The notes beneath the pieces are model-generated. The model saw nothing but the letters and a program-made list of their open reading frames with translations, did not search any database and was not told the origin of the DNA. From positions 24,795,308 to 24,859,307 of the forward strand of contig CM068841.1 in NCBI GenBank assembly GCA_028554795.2: a stretch of DNA of 64,000 nucleotides. The letters are read 5' to 3'. Both the position numbers and the translations under genes were made by a program. This DNA is from Sinohyriopsis cumingii. Its lineage: Eukaryota > Mollusca > Bivalvia > Unionida > Unionidae. Positions 27,701 through 42,700 of this stretch are shown here, one piece after another (position 1 is the first letter of the stretch; every line of letters starts with the position of its first letter).

Positions 27701-30700
27701 TCATGAATGTTAAATGACACACTTGTGAAAATCAAACACTTATATACTAATTCCCTTACTGTCAAATTTAAGAAAAGCCGTCCACAACACGCCTGCACAA
27801 CTCTGCTGGTATTTCTGACATGATAGCTTCCTCCCATGCGAGTTGTATACATCTGAAAAAAGAAAAATGCATCAGTAAAAATATCAAATTGACAACAAAA
27901 AATCACGACACTTCTCATAAGAAATATTTATCTGATAATTAACTTAAAACAATACTATTAACATAAGAAAAAAGAAAACATCACAACACTTTATATAATT
28001 TAGATTTCAAGAATTTTTCTTCAAAATCATGAATCTAAACAGTTGCCTTTGTAAAGACTAAAATGTTTCTATTACAATTATACTGAATAATACACAAATG
28101 TCTAAGATTTTGCTGAATAATACAAACGTGTCTAAGATTGTATTAAATTAATACAAACGTGTCTAAGATTGTATTAAATTAATACATAAGTGTCTAGATT
28201 GCATTAAATTAATACCCAAGTGTCTAAGATTGAAATAAATTAATACACAAGTGTATAAGATTGTATTAAATTAATGCACAAGTGTCTAGATTGCATTATA
28301 TTAATAAACAAGTGTCTAAGATTGTATTAAATTAATAACCAAGTGTCCAAGATTGTATTAAATTAATATATAAGTGTCCAAGATTGCATTAAATTAATAC
28401 ATAAGTGTCTAATATTGTATTAAATTAATACTCAAGTGTCTAATATTGTATTAAATTAATACACAAGTGTCTAATATTGTATTAAATTAATACACAAGTA
28501 TCTAGATTGCATTAAATTAATAGACAAGTGTCTAAGATTGTATTAAATTAATACCCAACTGTCCAAGATTGTATTAAATTAATACATAAGTGTCCAAGAT
28601 TGTATTAAATTAATACATAAGTGTCTAATATTGTATTAAATTAATACTCAAGTGTCTAATATTGTATTAAATTAAAACACAAGTGTCAAGATTGCATTAA
28701 ATTAATACACAAGTGTATAGATTGCATTAAATGATTACATAAGTGTCTAAGATTGTATTAAATTAATACCCAAGTGTCCAAGATTGTATTAAATTAATAC
28801 CCAAGTGTCTAAGATTGTATTAAATTAATACCCAAGTGTCTAAGATTGTATTAAATTAATACACAAGTGTCTAATATTGTATTTAATTAATACCCAGGTG
28901 TCCAAGATTGTATTAAATTAATACCCAAGTGTACAAGATTGTATTAAATTAATACCCAAGTGTCCAAGATTGTATTAAATTAATACATAAGTGTCTAAGA
29001 TTGTATTACAATTATACACAAGAGTATAAGATTGTAATAAAATTATACACAAGTGTCTAAAATTGTATTAAAACTATACATAAGTGTATAAGATTGTATT
29101 AAAATTATACTCAAGTGTCCAAGATTGTATTAAATTATTACACAAGTGTCTAAGATTGTATTAAATTATACACAAGTGTCTAAGATTGTAATAAAATTAT
29201 ACACAAGTGTCCACAATGGTATTAAAACTATACATAAGTGTATAAGATTGTATTAAATTAATACATAAGTGTCTACGACTGCATTAAAATTATACACAAG
29301 TGTATAAGATTGTATTAAATTAATACACAAGTGTCTAAGATTGTATTAAATTAATACATAAGTGTCTAAGATTGTATTAAAATTATACACAAGTGTCTAA
29401 GATTGAAATAAATTAATACACAAGTGTATAAGATTGTATTAAATTAATACAAACGTGTCTAAGATTGTATTAAATTATTACAAAAGTGCCTAAGATTGTA
29501 TTAAATTAATACACAAGAGTCTAAGATTGTATTAAATTAGTATACAAGTGTCTAAGACTGTATTAAATTATTACACAAATGTCTAAGATTGTATTAAATT
29601 AATACACAAGTGTCTAAGATTGTATTAAATTATTACACAAATGTCTAAGATTGCATTAAATTATTACACAAATGTCTAAGATTGCATTAAATTAATACAC
29701 AAGTGTCTAAGATTGAAATAAATTAATACACAAGTGTATAAGATTGCATTAAATTATTACACAAATGTCTAAGATTGCATTAAATTAATACACAATTGTC
29801 TAAGATTGAAATAAATTAATGCACAAGTGTCTAAGATTGTATTAAATTATTACACAAATGTCTAAGATTGCATTAAATTAATACACAAGTGTCTAAGATT
29901 GAAATAAATTAATACACAAGTGTATAAGATTGTATTAAATTAATGCACAAGTGTATAAGATTGTATTAAATTAATGCACAAGTGTCTAAGATTGTATTAA
30001 ATTAATACACAAGTGTCTAATATTGTATTAAATTAATGCACAAGTGTCTAAGATTGTATTAAATTAATACACAAGTGTCTAAGATTGTATTAAATTAATA
30101 CACAAGTGTCTAAGATTGTATTAAATTAATACACAAGTGTCTAAGATTGAAATAAATTAATACACAAGTGTATAAGATTGTATTAAATTAATGCACAAGT
30201 GTCTAAGATTGAAATAAATTAATACATAAGTGTCTAAGATTGTATTAAATTAATACACAAGTGTCTAAGATTGAAATAAATTAATACACAAGTGTATAAA
30301 ATTGAATTAAATTATACACAAGTGTCTAATATTGTATTAAATTAATACCCAAGTGTCTAAGATTGTATTAAATTAATACACAAGTGTCTAAGATTGTATT
30401 AAATTAACACACAAGTGTCTAAGACTGAAATAAATTAATACACAAGTGTATAAGATTGTATTAAATTAATGCACAAGTGTCTAAGATTGAAATAAATTAA
30501 TACATAAGTGTCTAAGATTGTATTAAATTAATACACAAGTGTCTAAGATTGAAATAAATTAATACACAAGTGTATAAGATTGAATTAAATTATACACAAG
30601 TGTCTAATATTGTATTAAATTAATACACAAGTGTCTAAGATTGTATTAAATTATTACACAAGTGTCTAAGATTGTATTAAATTATACACAAGTGTCTAAG

Positions 30701-33700
30701 ATTGTATTAAATTAATACACAAGTGTCTAAGATTGTATTAAATTAATACACAAGTGTCTAAGATTGAAATAAATTAATACATAAGTGTCTAAGATTGTAT
30801 TAAATTAATACACAAGTGTCTAAGATTGAAATAAATTAATACACAAGTGTATAAGATTGAATTAAATTATACACAAGTGTCTAATATTGTATTAAATTAA
30901 TACACAAGTGTCTAAGATTGTATTAAATTAATACACAAGTGTCTAAGATTGTATTAATACACAAGTGTCTAAGATTGTATTAAATTATTACAGAAGTGTC
31001 TAAGATTGTATTAAATTATACACAAGTGTCTAAGATTGTAATAAAATTAAACAGAAGTGTCTATGATGGTATTAAAACTATACATAAGTGTATACGATTG
31101 TATTAAATTAATACATAAGTGTCTACGATTGTATTAAAATTATACACAAGTGTATAAGATTGTATTAAATTAATACACAAGTGTCTAAGATTGTATCAAA
31201 TTAATACATAAGTGTCTAAGATTGTATCAAATTATTACACAAGTGTCTAAAATTGCATTAAATTAATACACAAGTGCCTAAGATTGAAATAAATTAATAC
31301 ACAAGTGTATAAGATTGTATTAGATTAATACAAATGTGTCTATGATTGTATTAAATTATTACACAAGTGTCTAAGATTGTATCAAATTAATACACAAGTG
31401 TCTAAGATTGTATTAAATTAGTACACAAGTGTCTAATATTGTATTAAATTAATACACAAGTGTATAAGATTGTATTAAATTAATACACAAGTGTCCAGGA
31501 TTGTATTAAATTAATACACAAGTGTCTAAGATTGTATTAAATTAATACACAAGTGTCTAAGATTGTATTAAAGTATTACACAAGTGTCTAAGATTGTATT
31601 AAATTAATACACAAGTGTCAAGATTGCATTAAATTAATACACAAGTGTCTAAGATTGTATTAAATTAATACACAAGTGTCAAGATTGCATTAAATTAATA
31701 CTCAAGTGTCTAATATTGTATTAAATTAATATACAAGTGTCTAGATTGCATTACATTAATACACAAGTGTCTAGATTGCATTAAATACATAAGTGTCTAA
31801 GATTGTATTAAATTAATACCCAAGTGTCCAAGATTGTATTAAATTAATACATAAGTGTATAAGATTGTAATAACATTATACACAAGTGTCTAAGATTGTA
31901 TTAAAACTATACATAAGTGTATAAGATTGTATTAAATTAATACATAAGTGTCTAAGATTGTATTAAAATTATACACAAGTGTATAAAATTGAATTAAATT
32001 AATACCCAAGTGTCCAAGATTGCATTAAATGGATACACAAGTGTCTAAGATTGTATTAAATTAATGCACAAGTGTCTAAGATTGTATTAAATTATTACAC
32101 AAGTGTCTAATATTGTATTAAATTAATACACAAGGGTCTAAGATTGTATTAAAATTATACACAAGTGTATAAGATTGGATTAAATTAATACATAAGTGTC
32201 TAGATTGCATTAAATTAATACACAAGTGTCTAATATTGTATTAAATTAATACCCAAGTGTCTAAGATTGTATTAAATTGATACACAAGTGTCTAAGATTG
32301 TATTAAATTAATGCATAAGTGTCTAAGGTTGTATTAAACTTATACATATGTCTAAGATTGTGTTAAATTATTACACAAGTGTCTAAGATTGTATTAAATT
32401 GTACACAAGTGTCTAACATTGTATTAAATTAGTACGTAAGTGTCTAAGGTTGTATTAAAATTATACACAAGTGTATAAGATTGTATTAAATTAATACCCA
32501 AGTGTCCAAGATTGTATTAAATTGATAAACAAGATTGTATTAAATTAATGCACAAATGTCTAAGATTGTATTAAATTATTACACAAGTGTCTAATATTGT
32601 ATTAAATTAATACACAAGTGTCTAAGATTGTACTAAATTAATGCACAAGTGTCTAAGATTGTATTAAATTATTACACAAGTGTCTAATATTGTATTAAAT
32701 TCATACACAAGTGTCTAAGATTGTATTAAAATTATATACAAGTGTATAAGATTGTAATACAATTATACACAAGTGTCTAAGATTGTATTAAATTAATACA
32801 TAAGTGTCTAAGATTGTATTAAAATTATACTCAAGTGTCTAAGATTGAAAAAATTAATACACAAGTATATAAGATTGTATTAAATTAATACAAACGTGTC
32901 TAAGATTGTATGAAATTATTACACAAGTGTCTAAGATTGTATTTAAGTAATACACAAGTGTCTAAGATTTGTTTAAATTAATACAAAAGTGCCTAAAATT
33001 ATAAACACATAAGAGCCACAAACCATTGAGCTCCTTGATCTTAATATTTTCCATATAATCACTTTGCAGATATATATCATCCTATTTATTTTATACACTT
33101 CATGAGTAATCCTTATATTATTCTATTTATTATATAATCCATGAGTAATTCTTATCTTATACACTTCACAAGAAATCCTTATAACATTTATTATTATACA
33201 ATCCACAAATAATCCTTACAATATTCTATTATTATTATACACTTCATGAGATATCATATTATATTTATTAGTATACACTCCATGAGTAATCCTATTATAT
33301 TTATTAGTATACACTCTATGAGTAATCCTATTATATTTATTAGTATACACTTCATGAGTAATCCTATTATATTTATTAGTATACACTCCATGAGTAATCC
33401 TATTATATTTATTAGTATACACTCCATGAGTAATCCTATTATATTTATTAGTATACACTTGATGATTTATCCTATTATATTTATTAGTATACACTCCATG
33501 AGTAATCCTATTATATTTATTAGTATACACTCCATGAGTAATCCTTACATTTACACTGCATAAGCAATCCTTATATTATTCTATCATTATTATACACTTC
33601 AAGTGTAATCCTAATATTATATTTATTATTATATACTCCATGAATAATCCTATTATTATATTATTATACACTCCATAAGTAATTCCTATATTATTCTGTC

Positions 33701-36700
33701 ATTATTATACACTCCAAGACTAATCATAATATTATTCTAGTATTATATACTATATGATTAATCCTTTTACCTTTACAATAAAAAAAACAGAAACATGCTG
33801 CCATGCTAAACACTTATAACATTATCTACTTTCAATATTAAATAGCTTCCTTATTTGAAAAAATAGTTTCTGTAGAAAAACTGCTGATAAGAACTATTTT
33901 CACAAGTAAAAAAAACATGACGGTCTGTCTGCTCTCAAAAGACACTACCAGTGAACTAGTGATGTGTCACATGTGCATCGAAAAAATAAAAGTGAAAAAC
34001 TGCTAAAATGTTTCAGGAAAATAAGGATATTAAGCACATTAGAATCTGATTGCATCACAGTTTATCTGCAGTTTTTCTAATTTAAATGTGCTTTCTTTTA
34101 CTTTCTAAAATAATCTATTTTATGAACTTGAAACTTTGTATGGTTTAAAATTAGTATAGTTATGGAATATGTAAAAAGTTTATTGATGTGAGAATGCAGC
34201 ATGATGTGATCTCTTTCTACCATGGTTGCATTGGTGTGAGAATGCAACATTATTTGATCTCTTTCAACAATGGTTGTATTAGTGTGTGAATGCAACAGGA
34301 TGTGATCACTTTCCATCCTGGTTGTATTGGTGTGAGAATGCTACATGATGTGATCTCTAACTTGTAACTTGGTGCGAGAATGCAACATGTGATCTCTTTC
34401 TACCATGGTTGTATTAGTGTGAGCATGCAACATGATGTGATCTCTTTCTACCATGGTTAAATTGGTGTGAGAATGCAACATGATGTGATCTCTTTCTACT
34501 ATGGTTGTATTGGTGTGAAAATGCAACATGAAGTGATCTCTTTCTACCATGGTGTGAGAATGCAACATGATGTGATCTCTTTCTACCATGGTTGTATTAG
34601 TGTGAGCATGCAACATGATGTGATCTCTTTCTACCATTGTTGTACTGGTGTGAAAATGCAAAATGATATGATCTCTTTCTACCATGGTGTGAGAATGCAA
34701 CATGATGTGATCTGTTTAACATGGTTGTATTAGTGTGAGCATGCAATATGGTGTGATCTCTTTCTACCATCGTTGAACTGATGTGAGAATGCAACATAAT
34801 GTGATCTTTCTACCATGGTTGTATTGGTGTGAGAATGCAACCTGGTGTGATCTCTTTCTACCATGGATGATTCGATGTGAGCAAGCAACTGACATGATCT
34901 CATTCCACCATGGTAATTCAACTGGCAGAGTATCAGACATACAATCTAAGGGTCAAAGGTTTGATATCCAAGCAGCTGCCTTGGTGTGCCCTTGTGAATT
35001 CAATTATTTGTGTGGACATCAATTTTTCTACATCATAGATAGGTAGACAGACTCATTGGATGATGTCTAGATAAATCATAGCTTCATAAAGAGACAGAAA
35101 GATTTATGCCTTAATGGATAGGTGGATGGATGGATCAATTGGTAGGTGTGGTATGCTGCATGGATTGACTGCTTACTGGCTAGATGGATAGATTAGTACT
35201 AGATAAACTATAACAAAGACAGATTTAAAGACAGATGCAGTCAAGTAAAGGAGGCAGAACTAAGTAAAGTTAAAAGCCAAAGTCCTCCCTGCATAAAGAT
35301 TAACATCACAGTTGTTTCTTAAGTCAATTCATTTAAATAACTAATCAAACATTGTAAGTACATTTAACATAATAAAAGTATCTAACATTAATCAGTAGTT
35401 TATTATATTCATTCATAACTGTGTTCAGTGATAGCAAAGAATCCAAGTGAAAGGCTTATAAGGTGAATGAAAAGCCTGGTTTCAATGATTGTGTTCATTA
35501 TGAAGCAAGTTCCAAAGTTTATAGTTAACTTAAAATTCCCGAATTGGCACTCAAAGGTTTGTTCAAGGATGAGCACATTTTTTGTTATAACATGCAACCA
35601 AATAACAGCATAAGTATTTTACTGATATTAAAAAAAATTAAGAACCTAGTTTCAGTGTTGTCTTTTCTCCAAATAAATACAGCTTTTTTTGGGTAAAAAA
35701 TAGTTTTGTTTTATTCTGGATCTACAGTAACACTAGAATGTATATATATTTACATGCAAAAGACAGTGATGTAATACACAAAATTATCATGGGTAAACAT
35801 GTGATGTGTGTTGAAACCACTCAGAGTAATGTTTTGAACAATCTTTGAGAAATAGGATATAGTGAAAAGAATGGTAACATATGCAAGAACTTCATTAGAA
35901 AAAGCTATTTACTGACATTAATTCCCAATGTGATTATTAAACAGTATTCAACCACTTAACCCACTTCATATAGAAATCTGACATAGAAGACTATAAGAAC
36001 TATACTTGTTACAAAAAAATGAAGCTATGCTGTAAAGTGTGTTACTCATTAATATAAGCTATATTTAAAAAAAGATAACTGACACTATGCCATAAGCATG
36101 GAGGAAATAAAATCTATCAAAGCAAAAATTGAATTATGACATGCTATTGTCAGTGACATCAGGACAGTGCTATGTGATGAATTATCACTAATTACATGCT
36201 ATAATTTCAGTCAATCAAAATGCATCTCTCACAAGAATCATCTTATCATTGCAATATTTTGATGTCAGGTAGCATCGTAAAGCAAAACATTGATTATAAC
36301 GTATGTCACTTATCCAGATATTTTCATTATGCAGACTAATGGAGTGTTTCCCAGATACATAACTGATTCAGTACCAAGTTATAACTTATCAAGACAATTA
36401 AATTATCAGACAAACTTCATTTCTCAAACAGGAATACAAAAAAGATTACAATATTAAAATACACAGTATTTCAAAAGAAATGAAAATAGCAGCAAGGGGA
36501 CAAGGTTCTTTAGTGTCAGATACAATAGCAAATAAGCATAAATTATTAAAATCTGTTTCATCTGATTACAGTTTGAGTGAGATTCGTCACTCAGATAAAC
36601 AATAAAGTAATATGTGTTGGTTTAAAAGATCATGAAATCTGCCTTTGCTGATGCCTACATATAAAAGACACCTACTTATTAAAAAACATTAATACACCTT

Positions 36701-39700
36701 CACGTAACTTTTATTTACAAATTAATGCTCTATACCCAAGACATTTGTTCATGAAGGACAAAATGTTCTGTGAATTTCTTTTGCAGATAACATTTAACTG
36801 AACAACCAAGAATTTAAGTTCTTCAAGATACAAATGCATATTAGTCTTTCTGTTGCTATGGTGACAAAATGGCTGACAGTATGACCATTAAAACCTTCAT
36901 ACGCAAGGTCTAATTGGTAATTACTTGCTAGAACTCCAACATAATTAAATTTTAACATTGATTCTGCCACAAAAATGATGCCCAGGTTTCATATTGCATG
37001 TTGAGATTAATAATGTAGTTGGGGCCCTAAGTGGCCGAGTGGTCTAAAGCGCTCACCATTACGGATCACTGCCATCTCACCTCTGTCTGTGTGAGTTCGA
37101 GTCTCAGGCTCGGCTAATGCTGGTACGTGAGAAAGCCTACCAGTAGCTTCTCGTCGGTTGGTGGTTCTTCCCGGGTTCTTCCTCCACCAATTATACAGGC
37201 CACCATGTATAGCCTATCTTGTGCAGAAAAATGGTGTTAAACCTAACAACAACAACAACAACAATAATGAAGTCATATTTCTATGTAGTATATCAGATCC
37301 TAGGTTCCATTAGAAAATAGAATGAGAGCAAGAATGAGATACCATTAGATGGTAATGAAGACAAAACCTACAAAATCAGAAAGCAGAAAATAATATGACA
37401 TATAATCATAGGATCCAGTCTCAGTTTCTAAGCTGGCAAATGTAATTAACTCTCTGTGTGTGTGTGCATGTGTGTTTACCGCATGTACTCATTTAACCTC
37501 AGGCTCAACCACAAACAGCACAGACCATGATATGCCACTGCAGAATGCACCAACAGATCAGAGTTCAAGTTGTTGGTTCTACTGATTACTCCTAACAAAC
37601 TACGTAGACCAGATCTGCCAGCTCATTATGTGATGGCAGATCTGGATCTATGCATTTTGCAGTTGGATCCAACTTATTTATAAACAAGTATATTTGATGT
37701 GTATGTACAAGGTATATTGGCATATCAGCACAATACTGGCTATATGATGGCAACTAAAAGTTAAGTTCTAAAAACTGTAAATATAAAGAACTGCAAATTA
37801 ATTTATGAAGATAAAAGACTACCAAATAAATGTACATATTCAGCATTACAATAAATAATATATAATATAAGGATATTAAAATTCCATAAAAAGAATATAA
37901 TCCAAATTCCAAAGGTTTCAGTTGTAAACTTTGTTATACAAACCACATTCTTTCAAAAAGTTCAAGATCTTCTCATCTTGATTTAACATCAAAATGCTTT
38001 TGCATCACAGTGTGGAAATCAATTCATTCAAAATGAATGTGTTCCACTGTCACAGGAAGAAAAACTATGTATTTTTCAATTCTAATTCGGTTTCTCAAAA
38101 GTAGCAGATAAAAGATTTGTATTTGAAGGATGAAAATGGTGGTTTGAGTTGTACCAGTGATGCTGAAAAACTGTGTAATTGTGACAGTAAAACCACCATT
38201 AATGTTCTGAACCCTTCAAATACAATACTGAGCTCCCAAAATTCTTGCAAACAAATAGCAAACAAAGTAATTCCCCATGGTACCAAGTCACAGAGAATTG
38301 TGACATCACAATGATGTACAAATTGTTAGACCAATCTGAAATTATGAACATTCAGGTAGAATGTAATACTGACAAATTAAACATCACATTATAGATCTTG
38401 ATTTGTTAGAATATACCATTTCCAAGATCTCACTTGGAGGAGAAAAAAATCAACCAACTGTAATATGGTATTTGGTTATGATTGATAAAATATATGGTTA
38501 GATAAGCTAGCGAGAACTTAAGGTAAGCTGGAAGAATTGTTATGCAGTTATAGTGAAAACAGAGGTGAATATTTTCAGCAGTCCGCATGGAAGTCACAAA
38601 ACCACATGAGTTCCAAATTCTTCGTGTTTAAAGACACATGTGATTGAAAGGTCCACTTCAAAAGGATCCTGAATAGGAATAATGTGGTGCCATCAGCTCC
38701 TATGGTCTGACTGTAAACATTACAGAAGAGATTATTCTCAAGCCTTGAATAAATTTTTAATTGCAAAAATATCTGCAAGGACATAAAGATGCAATGTAAC
38801 TATAATTTTAAAATGTTTGCAGAGAATATTCAGTGGTTCATATCCAACCACCACTTGCCAGAAGGACTGCATTTTTGTAGTTAAACAATAAAACATATTT
38901 TCTTCAAGTCACCATGAGAACAGACCAAAGGCAAAATAGATATTACAGGTAATCAGGTTCTGCTTCACAGAAGGAAAACACATGCTACTCTCAGACATGA
39001 CAATCTGTCACAGAAAAGTAGATGTAGGTAAAATTCAATTTAAAATTCTAAATCTGAATAAATCTTAAACTTGTGCAGAAATGGTTCTTAAAAGTTATTG
39101 CCAACTTTCCTATCATTAACTGAACCAAATTCTTTATCCTCTTTCCATTTTTTTGGAAAGGAATTATGGATTATAAATAAATCTTTTAGTTCCTTTCTAA
39201 TCCATTAATAGTTACCTCAATGGCTTAATTAAATTGCTAAAAACATAAAGTAAAACAGAAGATACCTGCATATAGTGCCTGCTCATAAAATTTTTAATAT
39301 TTTCAACTTTTATATAAAGAACAACTGCCTATGAAGGACAAATGTGTTTCCTCAAGTGTCTTTATCACCATAAATTGTCTGTGTATTGCAAGTCCACTGT
39401 AATCCCAGAAATTAATGTTTAATATAAAGGCCATACAGACACTGGAAACCCGTTATGCTTTCGCCGTAGATACGATGGAGGCATGGCTATACTATTTTAA
39501 ATCACAAACAAGTTATCCAGTATTCCTCCACAATTCAAGACTGGTAGCATGCTCAATTCAAGACTGGATGCATGCTCAATTAACCCATTTCATATGGGAT
39601 ATGACTCCAGTCATACTTTATCTTTTTTGAGGGGATACACTTCCAGTCATATGTACACTAGATTCCATCTACCATTTCACAAAAGTACATTTAACTGTGT

Positions 39701-42700
39701 AACACATCCTTATTTTACATGGACTCTTGAAAATATAAGGTAGAAGGTGCATAAATGCTATATCATACAGTGACAGCATGAGTGCAAACCACCCCCTCAA
39801 AATACTGGTAAAAATTTGATAGTTTTTTGTGGGAAATTGACACTTCGGTTGTGGCGATCATGATCCTGACTACATGAATGAGACCTAGCTAATTTTTCTG
39901 ACATGGATGTTGACTATCATAAAGACTTCAATGGCTTTCAAGCCAAATGATTTTTTTTAGAACTTCACTACTCATAAAGTCTGCCTGTATACTGAGGTTG
40001 GAGGGACAGTGATTCAACACCCAAATGAATCTATGACCTGACCTGGGATCTAGGGCAATATTCAGTTACATAACAGGAGCACCTATCCTCTTAACGTAAA
40101 TGGATGCCAAATAATACTTCAGCTATGAAAGCATTTATAGATTTATGTTTCTTCATTGATATTTGATGTCTCTTATCCAGGAATGACTATTGGGGACAAG
40201 AAAAGGATGCTGAAGACTAAATTTAATAGTATTATGTCCCATGATGATCTCAATCAAACACAGAACCAACTCCCTTTTACAAATTTTTTATAATTCTAAA
40301 TCATGTGAAGTAACATTTTTCTTTTTCAACAAATAAATTTTGAAACATAAATATAAATATTTTGTGCATAAAATTATGAAATTTTACTTTAATTCTAGAA
40401 ATGGAACAAAATAAATGCAACCAAACTCTGGTATTTTCGCAATGGAATTTATGATGGAACAAAAATAATGAAACAAAAATGAAATTAACAGCTCAGTCGA
40501 CTTTCCAATAAAGATATGCTTTGCTTGCTCTCTGATTCTGATGTGGGTAAATTTAATAAAACTACAAAAACCTTTGACATTCTTGATGGATTTTTTATTA
40601 TTTTTGACCATCTTAAACATTAAAAACTCCCCACATTCACATACTTATATATTGGACATAAAATGAATATTTCAGACAGAAAAACTGCATTGAAAGAAGT
40701 TTTAAAAAAATGTAAAGCATGCTTTTTAGTTTACTTTACTTTCAACTGAATTTTAAACATGAAAAAGTATGATTTTGTTTTTAGAAATGGTATTTATCTT
40801 AGAAAAAAAAGTATATGAAAAGCTTGTACAATAAAACCTGTTATGAGAGACCGCCCCTTCTGCCAACCAAAAGCGGTCTCTCAAGACAGGTGGTCTCTCA
40901 TAAGAGGTGTGTGAAAATGGACTGGTTTTCAGGGTCAATAGTTAGCATTGTTGAAAAATAAATGATACCCATACTCACTGTAGATGTATCATATCCTTTA
41001 TTCATGAATCTTGTTAAATACTGCATGCATTCCTCTCGAAATATCTTTATATAATAAAGATATACATCTATCAAACAACGAGAATAAAATTTACATTTCA
41101 ACAGCACATTAATATGTACAAAAAATGAACAGTTAGATATGGTGTATATATCTTATTTTATACACTTATTCACTTGTTTTTTTAAAAGAAATCCATTATA
41201 CTTCTTTGTTGACATGTTTTACTCAGCTATTTGGTCTGAACATGTATCTCAAGTATTGCCTTTTCCAGAATCAACTTTCCACTTACTGGTATGTTTTTAC
41301 TCCTTGCAACACAAAACCACTCCCATACTCGCTCGTTCAGATCTCCGTAAACTGTCCGTCGTGCCGTGGCATATTTCCTCTGTGCTTGTGCACCTTTCTG
41401 CCATTCGTTTCTAATGGACTTCTTGTCTTTGATTACATTTTGAACTTGCGTTTTACCGACGCTTAAGCTGACTGCTATTTTGCGAGTGGTCTCGCCTTTT
41501 TCATTTCTTTCAATGACATTAATCCTTTCTTCCAGTGTTAAAATTTTTTTTTTTTCAGCGGAGATTCTGCTGTTGTTATTAGTGTTGACGTTATAAAGAC
41601 TATCGGTTTTGATCAGGTTTTGGGGAATTGTGGAATAAATATATATCATATACCAATGAATGAAACCAAAAGACATAATTAACTCATCAAGAAACAATAC
41701 ATTTATTCTGAGACGAAGTTTAAATCAACAGCATTATAGCTCGATAAACAAATGTTCCGACCATCTGCACAAACGTAAACAGATTGTGGCTTGGTGAAAC
41801 ACTAATAAAAGAAACAAAAAATAATTTTAAAAAAATCCGGAAATGATTCTCACTTACTAGTATTAAAGACAATGAGCTCATTCACCCTCCAGGCATTATG
41901 GATTAACTGGAAAGCAAACGACGTACTCAAACCAACACTGAAGCCCTTTCAAACGATTTCTCACTTGGACATAAGGACTACCGGCGTTTTGTGAGTTTTC
42001 ATAAAGATAAAGAAAAAATACAAACCTCTAAATTGACTGTGTATATCCATCATTACTCCCTTTGATGGCACTCTTACTGGCTATTCACATGACTTCGGCA
42101 CTACAATGGCGGTTAGTGACATTTACTTTAGTCTGGTTTACTGCAGTTTACAAATGACACCGTACGCTGGAGTTGTAAATTTCACAAAACTGGTACTGTA
42201 GCAAGACAAATTATTTTTAAATACTTTATTAGAGCAATCTTTGCTATTTATGCAGTCTTTGTTACAAAGGATTAAATAATGGTTAGAGGTGTTTATCCTG
42301 ATATATGGTTTTTCAACTATAGTGTTATTTAATGTGCACTTTGTTTGCATACTACATTTATCCCGAGCTCTAGTGTTTACAAAGGATTAAGTTAAGGTCA
42401 GTGGTAGCAATCTGTTTTGATTTTTTGGCGATGCGGTCGTTCATAGCAGTGTCAAAATGCATATTTTGCCAAGAAATCGCGGTCGCTGGTCGCGTTCAGC
42501 AGGTGGTCGTTCATAACAGAGCGTTTATATAGTAAAATCGATCCGTGCATTACGATTGTGGTCGGAAATGACAGGTGGTGGCTCATAGCAGAGGTCGCTC
42601 ATGACAGGTTTTACTGTATAACCAAACTGATCTACATCACTAAATTCTCTCATGCTGATAGACCCATGAGTCAACAATATCCAGTTCTACACAACTGCCT

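Noticed and set aside
28077..33002. CRISPR-like array
   Set aside because: There are no unique spacers between repeats; it is a head-to-tail satellite in a eukaryotic intron.
33216..33563. Repeat proteins of about 105 residues on both strands
   Set aside because: By-product of the 36-bp array; both strands are equally open.
37021..37110. Class II tRNA gene (Leu/Ser type)
   Set aside because: The acceptor stem does not close, and the shared SINE tail with (AAC)n follows.
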